Positions 14,615 through 22,801 of a stretch of 64,000 nucleotides of DNA are shown here, piece after piece. The stretch is taken from the IMG/VR virus record IMGVR_UViG_3300035088_000013, positions 22,303-86,302 of that record. The stretch is one strand, 5' to 3'. A program made the position numbers and the translations under genes. The stretch comes from a virus. Each line of letters starts with the position of its first letter. Positions within the stretch are counted from its first letter, which is position 1. The notes under the pieces are model-generated. The model did not search any database, was not told where the DNA came from, and saw only the letters and a program-made list of their open reading frames with translations.

Positions 14615-14687
14615 GGGGTGGACGCCCGGGGGGATAGAGGCCCCGGCACCGCGAAGCACCGGGGACGAATCACCGGGCGTCCACCCC
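14615..14687 (+). other. Long leader hairpin before the GH26-like gene
   Basis: A perfect 15-base inverted repeat, GGGGTGGACGCCCGG (14615-14629) with CCGGGCGTCCACCCC (14673-14687), encloses an inner CCCCGG/CCGGGG stem (14641-14646 / 14659-14664). It ends 25 bases before the ATG at 14713, so it would sit in the 5' leader, just upstream of GACGAGG. Could regulate translation or protect the transcript. Confidence 0.6.
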
Positions 14688-14712
14688 CACCACGACAGAC
14701 GAGGTGCACACC

Positions 14713-15552
14713 ATGGCATCGACCGCACCGAACCCGAAGCTCGCCAAGCTGGAGATCGGCCCCCTCGAGGTCGGGGTCAACGTGACCCCGGCCGAATACT
14801 CGAAATGGTTCCCGAAGTTCACCACCCCGCCCGCGTTCACCCGCGTGTTCTTCCCCTCCGGCAAGGGCCTCTACCCGGTCAACAGCAAAGTCATCACCAA
14901 CCTGCCCGCGGGGACACTGCCGTGGTGCTCCCACAAGGACGAGGTGCCCGTCAAACAGGTCGGCGACTTCTGGACCAGGTTGCTGCTACAGGAAAAACCC
15001 GCCCCCGGCCGGAAGATCCAATGGACCTTCCGCCACGAGGGCGAAGACTACGACCGGGAGAAATTCATCAAATACTGGCGCGACCTCCGTTTGATGTGGA
15101 ACGACCACCCCCAACGCGAGAAGGTGGAGCTCGTCAACATTCACACCCTGTATCCGTCGCGGTGGAAATCGATGAACACCGACTGGCGGAAATGGATGCT
15201 GCCGGGGGTGACACACATCGACGGATGGGACTGCTACCCGCCGCAGGCGTTCGACGTGTACGAGCCACCCGGCAGCATCTTCGGCATGGCCGTCGCCGGT
15301 TCACGCGAGTTCGGCATGCCCTACTGCATCCCCGAATGGGGGGTCGGTTTGCGCGGCGGCGACAAGGGCGAGAAACGGGCCTCGTACTTCAAAGACGGCT
15401 TCAAATATTTGGCGGCGACCGGCTGCCGGTACCTCGGATTGTGGTGCTCGTCGGAAACCCTCGGCGGGAAATTCGTCGACTACCGGCCCCACGACAAACC
15501 GACCCTGGACGTGTGGAACAACGCCTTCAGCACACACCGAGCCAAATACTAA
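14713..15552 (+). CDS. GH26-like glycoside hydrolase (279 aa)
   Basis: Predicted TIM-barrel glycanase. QWTFRHEGEDYD (about residues 102-113) matches the acid/base segment RHE of GH26-type clan A enzymes and is followed by the typical FIKYWRDL helix. IDGWDCYPP (about 170-178) and CIPEWGVG (about 204-211) give the second strand and the nucleophile glutamate. No signal peptide. Placed between endolysin and holin, so it may attack a host wall or capsule polysaccharide at lysis, or be carried on the virion. Substrate not deducible. Confidence 0.6.
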   Translation: MASTAPNPKLAKLEIGPLEVGVNVTPAEYSKWFPKFTTPPAFTRVFFPSGKGLYPVNSKVITNLPAGTLPWCSHKDEVPVKQVGDFWTRLLLQEKPAPGRKIQWTFRHEGEDYDREKFIKYWRDLRLMWNDHPQREKVELVNIHTLYPSRWKSMNTDWRKWMLPGVTHIDGWDCYPPQAFDVYEPPGSIFGMAVAGSREFGMPYCIPEWGVGLRGGDKGEKRASYFKDGFKYLAATGCRYLGLWCSSETLGGKFVDYRPHDKPTLDVWNNAFSTHRAKY

Positions 15553-15568
15553 CGGGGGGCTGGTCACC

Positions 15569-15976
15569 ATGCTGGATATGCTGCTCGCTCAAGACACGAC
15601 GGCCGAGGGAACCGAAAACGCGGACGACCTCGCCTGGAATCTGACCTTCGCGATCCTGGTTCTACCGCCGGTCATTTCCATCATCAACCAAAAGCATTGG
15701 CGGCAGGAATACAAGGCGCTGACGGCGGTCGCGGTGTGCATCGTCTACTCGATGATCGTCACCGTCTTCCGGCCCGGCGCGGACTTGAAGGACTGGCGTA
15801 ACACGATCGCGGAGACACTCATCGGAACGTGCGCGGTGTACAAGATTTTTTGGAATCCGTCCACGCTGGGGCCGAAACTCGAGGCGGCGACCTCGTTCCG
15901 CCGTGCCGGTGTCGACGACACCGCGGTCACGGCGACCCTGGACGACCAGACGTTCACCCAACGCCTCTCCTCGTGA
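15569..15976 (+). CDS. Holin candidate (135 aa)
   Basis: Starts MLDMLLAQDTTAEGTENADD. Three hydrophobic segments: LTFAILVLPPVISIINQ (about 25-41), ALTAVAVCIVYSMIVTVF (about 50-67) and a shorter TIAETLIGTCAVYKIFW (about 79-95), followed by a charged cytoplasmic tail. Size, topology and position beside the endolysin fit a holin releasing it through the membrane. Confidence 0.7.
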   Translation: MLDMLLAQDTTAEGTENADDLAWNLTFAILVLPPVISIINQKHWRQEYKALTAVAVCIVYSMIVTVFRPGADLKDWRNTIAETLIGTCAVYKIFWNPSTLGPKLEAATSFRRAGVDDTAVTATLDDQTFTQRLSS

Positions 15977-16212
15977 GCGGCCTGCGGGTCGAACAATACG
16001 AGCAATGGTGGTCCGACAACACCGGCGACGACGGCGCACCGCTGGCGGAGCTGGGGCCGGTCGTGGTGACCCTCGCCCGCCACGTGCAGGCCCTCCGCGC
16101 GCGGATCGACCTGCTGCCCGACCCCGGCTTCGCCCCGGGAAGCAACGCGACCAGCTGCGCATGCGCATACGACCACCCGGACGCGGTATGCATGCAGCAC
16201 CTGATCCGCTGA
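15973..16212 (+). CDS. Small hypothetical protein after the holin (79 aa)
   Basis: GTG start overlapping the holin stop (GTGA). Starts VSGLRVEQYEQWWSDNTGDD; a helix (VVTLARHVQALRARIDLL) is followed by CACAYDHPDAVC with His, a possible metal site. Last gene of the lysis block, converging on the tail operon. Function unknown. Confidence 0.6.
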   Translation: MSGLRVEQYEQWWSDNTGDDGAPLAELGPVVVTLARHVQALRARIDLLPDPGFAPGSNATSCACAYDHPDAVCMQHLIR

Positions 16213-16238
16213 ACCCCGGGCCCGGCCGCAACCAGAGG

Positions 16239-19200
16239 TCAGGAGCGGGTGGCGTACGTGAGGCGGACCAGACCCCCCGCGCCCTTCCCGCCGTCCTGGT
16301 TCGCCGTCGACGAGATACCGCCGCCGCCCCCGCCGCCGTAGGATTGCCCGTCGTGCGCGGTCCCGATGTAGGAGTCGCCGCCGAGACTCCCCGGGCTCAT
16401 GTGCGATGCCCCGCCGCCGCCGTTGAGCAGATAGGTGGCCAGGTTACTGGAGCCGTTGAGGATGGTACGACCGTGCTGGCCGTCTTCCCCGGCGATACCG
16501 AGCCCGCCGGTAGGCAGCGCCGCCACGGCCCCGCCGCCACCGTTGGTGTTGATCTGAACACCCGTGGCCGCCGTCATTCCTTGACCGCCGGTGCCGCCGC
16601 CGCACAAGATGTACCACGGGTCACCCGACGCCCCGAAGTAGGAGTTGCCGCCGGTGCCGCCGGTACCCGCACCCGCACCCGTACCGGCCGCCCCGCCGCC
16701 GCCGGTGAATACGGTGATGCTGGAGCCGACCCGGGACGCGAACACCGACCCGGACAGCCATATCTCCGCGTACGCGCCGCCGCCGCCGCCCGCGCCTTGC
16801 GCGACACCCGACGCCGCCCCGGCGGTGCCGCCGCCGCCGCCACCACCGGCGACGAGCATGATCTTCACCCATTCCAGGTTGGCCGGAACCGGCCACGTGG
16901 TGGAGCCGGGGCCGAGGAAATTCTGGTTGGTGACCGCGAGCGTGCCGGGCGATCCCGCCGCACCCGGGTCGCCTTTGTCGGCCACACGCTTCCACACCGC
17001 GGTGTCCGAGCCGACCGTGGGCGCGGTCCCGGTCGTCGCCGTCGCCGCGGCGAACCCGTAGCCGTTGTAGTTGACGACATCACCCGGGTTATAGGCGGTC
17101 ACCGCGGAGTACGCGCCCCGCGGCACCAGGCCTTGCGTGAGCTGCGTCCACCACGTGTTGTTCCCCGACGCCGGGGGTGCCGTACCCGAGCCGGTACACG
17201 ACGCCGTGTAGGTTTGCACGAACGTGTGCGACCCGGACATGACCGCATCACCCGGGTAGTACGTCGACCCCGACGACCACGCCGCCAGCCGCGGGTTGAT
17301 GCCCCCCGACATGAGCGCGAACGGGGTCGTCGTGACCGTCGTCGGCGCGGTCGTCGTGGAGGTCGCCGCGACGCACACGTAGGTGTGCGACTGGAACGTC
17401 ACCACGTCGTTGACCGCGTACGCGGTGCCGGACACCCACACCCCGCGCCACGTGTATCCGGCACCCCGGGGGATGGTGAACTGCAAGATCGCCGCGCTCG
17501 TAGTGCCGGTGTTCACCACCGTCGCGCTGCTACCGGCCGCGCCGGTGGTGGTGGTGCCGACCGTGACCGTCGCCGCCGTGCCGTTGGTGCCGTTGGTGCC
17601 GGGAGTGCCTTGCGCACCCTGGGGGATGGTGAAGTTCAAGACCGCCGCGCTGGTGGTGCCGACGTTGGTCACCGCGGCGTTGCTTCCGGCCGCGCCGGTC
17701 GCCGTGGTGCCGACCGCGACCGTCGCCGCCGTACCGGGGGAGCCGTTGGTGCCGGGAGTGCCGGGGTCGCCTTTCGCGCCCTGGGGGATGGTGAAGTTCA
17801 AGACCGCCGCGGTGGCGGTGCCGGAGTTCGTCACCGACGCGGAGGATCCGGCTGCTCCGGTGGTGGTCGTCCCGACCGTGACGCTGGCCGCTGTCACCAC
17901 CCAGCCCGTAGCCCCGGTCCCGGACTCTTTGACATACGCGGAGCTGGCGGCCCCCCCGTCGGACCGTAGGTAGATCGACCCGACCGGGGCCGCGACGTTC
18001 CCCTCAGGAGTGCCCGTGCCGCATTGGATTCTCACACCCGAGGGGGCGAACTCATACGACCCGTTCGAGTCGACGTACGAGACCGGTGATGCGTGAGTAA
18101 CCGGGGTATCGCGGCAGAAACCAGCGATCCGGCGATCCGTGCCGGGCGTAAGTGTGGTGCCATTTCCTAGCCACACACCTACCACGGAAGCGGCGTCAGC
18201 CGCATTACCCCGTAGGTACAGCGGGGCGGCCGTGGCCGACGACATGGTTGAGGTGTTAGTCCCAAGAGTGACCGATCCTCCGGACACAAATTGCCACCCG
18301 GTATCCATCCTCAAAATTGAATTAATTGTCTGCGCCCATAAATACAGATTCGCCCGGCGAGTTGTTGTTCCGACGTCATTAATCGGGGTGGTGGTTGAGC
18401 CGTCGACCCACATCCCTTCAATCACCGTATTGGCAACGTTGCTGGACGCCACGCTCACACCGATGGTGTTATGTTCCGAGCGCACGTTAGAGAGTCGGTT
18501 CCAGTTGGCCGTGGCGGGCGCAGTGGCATTTATCTGGAAACCCGTACCACAATTCTCAGCCTGAGACGACGTAATAGAGTTGTCGTTTCCATCTTGGATA
18601 TCCCACCCGGCGATGGAACATACATTTGCGCGACAACCATGCCACGCGTTCGCATTACTGCTATTCCCGCGCAGTCGGTACCCTGTAGGAGTCGATGCAA
18701 CCGTGCAGTTGTACCAGCGGTTGTAGACCGACCCACCCGGGTTGGTGCTGTGCAGATAGAAGCCAACATCAGAGAAGCCCGACACAGCGATGTCCCGGAA
18801 AACACTGGTGGACAGACTGTCACAGTCGAATGCAATGGAGGCCGTACTCGTGGTTACTGTGACGCCCGACAGATTCCAGTCGAATACACGGGTGCCGGGG
18901 GTGGCTGTGGCAAACGCGGTGCCAGTGCCAGCAACACTGATAAGGGTGACGTCTCGCCCCGCGCCGAACATGGTGAAACGCTGCGGGATGGTGATAGCGC
19001 CAGAATTGATCGCCCACACACCGCCCGTCAGGAACACGGGCATTTTCACCGTGTTTGCCTGCGTGATGGCGGCTTGCAATGCCGTGGTGTTGGTCGCGGC
19101 GCTGGCCCCCGGAGATCCGCCGTAGTCGCGGACATCGATGAAGGCCGCGGCTCCTCTCGGAATGGTGAAGTCCAGGACCGCGGCGCTGCTGGTGCCGGAG

Positions 19201-19385
19201 TTGGTCACCGCGGCGTTCGACCCGGCCGCACCGGTGGTGGTGGTGCCGACGGTGACCGTGGCCGCCGTGCCGGGGGTGCCGTTCCCGGACGAGCCCCGGT
19301 CGCCGCCCGGCCCGGGATGCGCCTTGTCGCGCTCGAGGTTGCGGAGCCGGTCGCTGATCGACGCTAAGCGACGCACGGTCGTCAT
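16239..19385 (-). CDS. Tail fibre / receptor-binding protein with beta-helix and collagen-like repeats (1048 aa)
   Basis: Order: an N-terminal coiled-coil (SISDRLRNLERDK) for attachment; collagen-like GPGGDRG; one copy of a repeat of about 40 residues (VTVGTTTTGAAGSN..AAVLDFTIPRG); a pectate-lyase-3-type beta-helix from DVRDYGGSPGASA (about 85-420); three more repeat copies; carbohydrate-binding-type modules (WVSGTAYAVNDVVTFQSHTY, SSGSTYYPGDAVMSGSHTF, VTAYNPGDVVNYNGYGF); and a Gly-rich tip (about 870-1040). Binds and perhaps degrades surface glycans. Last gene of the late operon, coupled to 19382-20554 by ATGA. Confidence 0.85.
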   Translation of the reverse strand: MTTVRRLASISDRLRNLERDKAHPGPGGDRGSSGNGTPGTAATVTVGTTTTGAAGSNAAVTNSGTSSAAVLDFTIPRGAAAFIDVRDYGGSPGASAATNTTALQAAITQANTVKMPVFLTGGVWAINSGAITIPQRFTMFGAGRDVTLISVAGTGTAFATATPGTRVFDWNLSGVTVTTSTASIAFDCDSLSTSVFRDIAVSGFSDVGFYLHSTNPGGSVYNRWYNCTVASTPTGYRLRGNSSNANAWHGCRANVCSIAGWDIQDGNDNSITSSQAENCGTGFQINATAPATANWNRLSNVRSEHNTIGVSVASSNVANTVIEGMWVDGSTTTPINDVGTTTRRANLYLWAQTINSILRMDTGWQFVSGGSVTLGTNTSTMSSATAAPLYLRGNAADAASVVGVWLGNGTTLTPGTDRRIAGFCRDTPVTHASPVSYVDSNGSYEFAPSGVRIQCGTGTPEGNVAAPVGSIYLRSDGGAASSAYVKESGTGATGWVVTAASVTVGTTTTGAAGSSASVTNSGTATAAVLNFTIPQGAKGDPGTPGTNGSPGTAATVAVGTTATGAAGSNAAVTNVGTTSAAVLNFTIPQGAQGTPGTNGTNGTAATVTVGTTTTGAAGSSATVVNTGTTSAAILQFTIPRGAGYTWRGVWVSGTAYAVNDVVTFQSHTYVCVAATSTTTAPTTVTTTPFALMSGGINPRLAAWSSGSTYYPGDAVMSGSHTFVQTYTASCTGSGTAPPASGNNTWWTQLTQGLVPRGAYSAVTAYNPGDVVNYNGYGFAAATATTGTAPTVGSDTAVWKRVADKGDPGAAGSPGTLAVTNQNFLGPGSTTWPVPANLEWVKIMLVAGGGGGGGTAGAASGVAQGAGGGGGAYAEIWLSGSVFASRVGSSITVFTGGGGAAGTGAGAGTGGTGGNSYFGASGDPWYILCGGGTGGQGMTAATGVQINTNGGGGAVAALPTGGLGIAGEDGQHGRTILNGSSNLATYLLNGGGGASHMSPGSLGGDSYIGTAHDGQSYGGGGGGGISSTANQDGGKGAGGLVRLTYATRS

Positions 19386-20554
19386 GGGTTGTCCTCGTCG
19401 ACGGGGTTGACGGCGATTTCCGCGGTGTCCGTGCTCACCGACGCCGCGACGTCGGTGATCTTCACTGGAATGTCGATCCCGTTACGGAAGTAGTCGTCCT
19501 GGATGATCAGCCGGGCGGCGTCGCCCGGCCCGAACCTCAGATGCGGGGGCATGTCGGTCCGCACGGTCAACGTCGGCACGATCACGGTGTGCCGGTTGCT
19601 TTGCGCGTCGGACACGGCCTGGACCTGGAGCTGCTGCCATTGGGTGCCTTGGGTGACGGCGTCGTAGGTGTTCTTGGCCTCCAGCAGCGGCCAGCCGAAG
19701 TCGTCGATCATGTCGGGGGAGTCGACGCGGGACATCATGGTGGAGATGTTGTCGCTCTGCCCCAACGCCCAGGTGCGGGTGGCGATGTTGGTGCCGTCGC
19801 TCGGCCACGTGTAGTCGAGCAGATTCGCCCCGTAGGTGAACACCACTTGTCCCGGCGCGAACACCAGCTCGGGGTCGCCGATCCACAGGCATCGCTGCGG
19901 TGCGCCGGTCGTGTCCCAGCCGTTCACCCCGAACAGCAGGTCGGGCCCGTCAGCCAGGTTCGCCAGATCGGCGAGGGCCTTCGCGTAGGAGACCAGCTCG
20001 AAGTTCGGGTACATCACCTGCCGGGTGTGGCCCGGGTGGGTGGGCGCATACAGCTGCAGCCGGATGTCGCCGCCGCGGTAGTTGCCGTAGCTGTCGGCGA
20101 GCAGGTTCTTGACGATGTCGAACTGCCCCATCATGGGGCCGGTGTAGCCGTACTGGAGGGTGCCGTGCGCGGTCGTTCCCGGATCGGCGGCACCGACGCG
20201 CGCGTCGGCCGGGGTGAAGTCGGTGGCACCGTAGTAGCCGAGGATGAACCGGTGGTCGAAGTACGACCACCAGTCGCCCGCCTGGATCTCCACCAGCCCG
20301 GTAGCGGCCGAATACTTGCGGGTCCAGATGATCCCCCCCCACCACGGCACCCCGTCCCGCAGGGCGTATATGACGGTCCGCGCGGGGGTGGTGTACCGGT
20401 AGGGGTCGCCGGGTACGGACCGCACCGGGATCGACCCGGACAGGCTGCCCGTGGTGTTGAGGCGCATGGTGGGCGGTTGCACACTCACCAAAGGCACCTG
20501 GGCGAGGATGTTGTTGGTGCGCAGGTCCGCAAGCAGATACGTCCACGTGGCCAT
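19382..20554 (-). CDS. Minor tail / baseplate protein (390 aa)
   Basis: ATG at 20554. Starts MATWTYLLADLRTNNILAQV. The N-terminal region (LRTNNILAQVPL, LNTTGSLSGSIPV) and the middle GDWWSYFDHRFIL match the ReqiPepy6 Gp37-like minor tail proteins found after Dit in actinophages. Likely part of the tail tip hub to which the fibre binds. Confidence 0.75.
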   Translation of the reverse strand: MATWTYLLADLRTNNILAQVPLVSVQPPTMRLNTTGSLSGSIPVRSVPGDPYRYTTPARTVIYALRDGVPWWGGIIWTRKYSAATGLVEIQAGDWWSYFDHRFILGYYGATDFTPADARVGAADPGTTAHGTLQYGYTGPMMGQFDIVKNLLADSYGNYRGGDIRLQLYAPTHPGHTRQVMYPNFELVSYAKALADLANLADGPDLLFGVNGWDTTGAPQRCLWIGDPELVFAPGQVVFTYGANLLDYTWPSDGTNIATRTWALGQSDNISTMMSRVDSPDMIDDFGWPLLEAKNTYDAVTQGTQWQQLQVQAVSDAQSNRHTVIVPTLTVRTDMPPHLRFGPGDAARLIIQDDYFRNGIDIPVKITDVAASVSTDTAEIAVNPVDEDNP

Positions 20555-20570
20555 CAGCGATCCCACGCCA

Positions 20571-21830
20571 TCAGAGGTGGAACCGCCCGAAGTCGGGGTT
20601 GGAAAGCGAGTAGATGATGCCCTGCAAACTCGCCCACGCGCTGTTGTTGTCACCCGCGTAGAACCTGATCTGTCCGGCGGTGGCACCGTCGGAGACCGGC
20701 GCGATGGACACATACCCGGTGATGTAGGTGTGCGGCGGCGACGCCGTCACGGGGCTGGCCGCGCACGGAATGTACTGCATCTGCTGGGGCCGGTGCGCCG
20801 CGGTGACCGTCCCCAGGACGGTCCCGCTGGGGACCTTTCCACCGGCAATGTGGTTGTGGAACAGGCCGGTCATCTGCACGATGTCGGGCCCGATCAGCCT
20901 CGTCGCGGCGTTCCAGCTGTCGTCGTCGTAGCCGCTGACATAGGTGGAGAGCGGCTGCCAGTCGTCGACCAGGCCGTTCACCCACGTCAAACGTTTGAGC
21001 GCGCCCGAAGTCCACACCCACAGATCATCCTGGTAGCGGTAGAGCTGCCCTTCGACCTTGTTCGGCACGTTCGCCGCGGCCGTGCCGGTGAGGTTGGTGG
21101 CGAGTTGCATCAGCGCCGTCAGCTGCGTGAGTTGCGCCCCGGTGGTCCAGGTCGTGCTGCCCTGGTACGTCTCCAAAGCTTGCGTCGCCTGGTTGTAGAC
21201 GGTCATGCCCGGCCACGCCCCGACGTTGAGCCGGTCCCGGGCGGCCGTGTCCGGCACCGGCAGCACACCGCCGGATGCGACGGTCCACCGGTCGGTGCCG
21301 CGCATGTCGACCAGGGATGTCTTGGTCAAATCGGTGGTGTTCGCGGTGAGGGTGTAGCGGGCCAACTCCACCCACGGCCCGCCGTCCGGGTCGTCGGGGG
21401 GCTGCGGTGTGGCGGAGGGGGTGCCCACCAGCAGCAGCAGTTGCACGTTGCTGGTGGTGTCGCCGTAGAACTCGTCGGTCTGCTGGACGATGATCCGGTC
21501 GATGCGCGAGTAGGTGCCGTCGGCGGCCTGCACGTTCAACGGCTGGATCAGCTCGGCCTCGTCGCTGGTGATCAAATATGCGCCGCCGTTGATGGAGCGC
21601 CGCACCGGCATCACGTACTGGAACGGGGCGACGCTGAGGGTGCTGCCGTCTTTGACGGTGACCCTGCCGGGGTCGGTGGTGTAGAAGCCGGGCCGGAACC
21701 CGGCCCGGGCCCCCGGCTGATCACGGTAGGTCGCCGGGTCGCGCATGCCGGGGGTGAGCAGTGAGGTCATCGCGATGCGCGCGTCCTCGAGGTCGATGGC
21801 GTCCTGCACGGCCCACGACGAACGAATCAC
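20571..21830 (-). CDS. Minor tail protein, receptor-binding-complex type (419 aa)
   Basis: GTG at 21830 after a GGAAAGGGGGG Shine-Dalgarno. Starts VIRSSWAVQDAIDLEDARIA. Contains FQYVMPVRRSINGGAYLITS and a later low-complexity Thr/Gln stalk (TTGAQLTQLTALMQLATN). Beta-rich throughout. Lies between the Dit-like and Gp37-like genes, so probably a baseplate or fibre-adaptor protein. Confidence 0.75.
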   Translation of the reverse strand: MIRSSWAVQDAIDLEDARIAMTSLLTPGMRDPATYRDQPGARAGFRPGFYTTDPGRVTVKDGSTLSVAPFQYVMPVRRSINGGAYLITSDEAELIQPLNVQAADGTYSRIDRIIVQQTDEFYGDTTSNVQLLLLVGTPSATPQPPDDPDGGPWVELARYTLTANTTDLTKTSLVDMRGTDRWTVASGGVLPVPDTAARDRLNVGAWPGMTVYNQATQALETYQGSTTWTTGAQLTQLTALMQLATNLTGTAAANVPNKVEGQLYRYQDDLWVWTSGALKRLTWVNGLVDDWQPLSTYVSGYDDDSWNAATRLIGPDIVQMTGLFHNHIAGGKVPSGTVLGTVTAAHRPQQMQYIPCAASPVTASPPHTYITGYVSIAPVSDGATAGQIRFYAGDNNSAWASLQGIIYSLSNPDFGRFHL

Positions 21831-21863
21831 CGTGCAGCCCCCCTTTCCGGGTCGGGAAATTTC

Positions 21864-22799
21864 TCAGAGGATCGACGCGGTGCGCCAGTACACGTTGAGC
21901 ACCGCATCCGGGTTGACTCCACCGGAGGTGAACAGCAGCTGCGATTGGCCCGGGGGCAGCGCGAACCAGTCCCGGTCGACGAGTTTGTCGTTGCGGTTCA
22001 CCCATGACGGGTCGGTCAGCGGGTCGGTGCCGGTGATGCCTTCGGCCGGGTACCGGTTGTTGGTGTCGAACATCAGCGAGTGCCCGGCGGGGACGCTGTA
22101 GTCGGCGACGGTGGAGAGCCTCCCCCCGCCGATCAGTTGCACCGCGGGCGCGTCGACCGGCCCGTCGATGATGATCGTGGGCCACACGGCGAGCGGGCCG
22201 TCGTTGACGACGACGGCGACACCGCCGCCGTGGGTCTCCCCGAACTCCAGCGGGAAGTGCAGCGCCGGGTCGGCCGGGTCGTCTTTGAAGTGCAACCCGG
22301 AGGCGGGATCGAGGTACGGCAGCTTCACCGGCGGCACCACCTGCTGCTGGGTGAGGCCGTACCGCAGCGGGTCCGTGGCCAGCCACGACACGGTGACCTG
22401 GTGCAGGCCGTTGGAGAACTCGAACGTCGAGGGCACGGCGGCCTTGTCGACCCGCGCGTACACGAGTTCCGGGCCGACCGTGCCCGCCCACACGACGAGC
22501 GGCTGCTCCCGGGGGTCCTCTATCGGGGCGAACGCGGCCCGTACCGGCTCGAGCACGGCCGGGTCACCGTAGCCGGTGTAGGTGAAGGTGGCTTCGATGC
22601 TGCGGGTGCCGAAGGTTTGCAGCCCCGCGTACGCACCCCACCGGCCTTCCCGGTTGACGTTCGTGGTCACCGAGTCCGGCAAAGTCAGCCACCCGGACAG
22701 CCCGGTCAGCGACCACGGTGTAGCGGGCCAGCCGAACAGCATCCCCGCCCACTCGGCATGCCACTCGCCCGCCACTTTTACGAGGTCGCCAGCCGCCAT
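21864..22799 (-). CDS. Distal tail (Dit)-like protein (311 aa)
   Basis: ATG two bases after the tape measure stop. The N-terminal half (LTGLSGWLTLPD, GAYAGLQTFGTRSIEATFTY) matches phage distal tail proteins that form the hexameric ring joining tube and tip. The C-terminal half contains a galectin-like beta domain (AVWPTIIIDGPVDAP, GGGRLSTVADYSVPAGHSL). Position directly after the tape measure supports this. Confidence 0.8.
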   Translation of the reverse strand: MAAGDLVKVAGEWHAEWAGMLFGWPATPWSLTGLSGWLTLPDSVTTNVNREGRWGAYAGLQTFGTRSIEATFTYTGYGDPAVLEPVRAAFAPIEDPREQPLVVWAGTVGPELVYARVDKAAVPSTFEFSNGLHQVTVSWLATDPLRYGLTQQQVVPPVKLPYLDPASGLHFKDDPADPALHFPLEFGETHGGGVAVVVNDGPLAVWPTIIIDGPVDAPAVQLIGGGRLSTVADYSVPAGHSLMFDTNNRYPAEGITGTDPLTDPSWVNRNDKLVDRDWFALPPGQSQLLFTSGGVNPDAVLNVYWRTASIL

Positions 22800-22801
22800 G
22801 G

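Noticed and set aside
15903-17969. Plus-strand frame of 688 codons
   Set aside because: Antisense to the tail fibre. Arg/Ala/Gly low-complexity translation with no domain.
16239-19385. CRISPR-like or tandem DNA repeats
   Set aside because: The repeats are in-frame protein modules separated by coding sequence of variable length, not short repeats with unique spacers.
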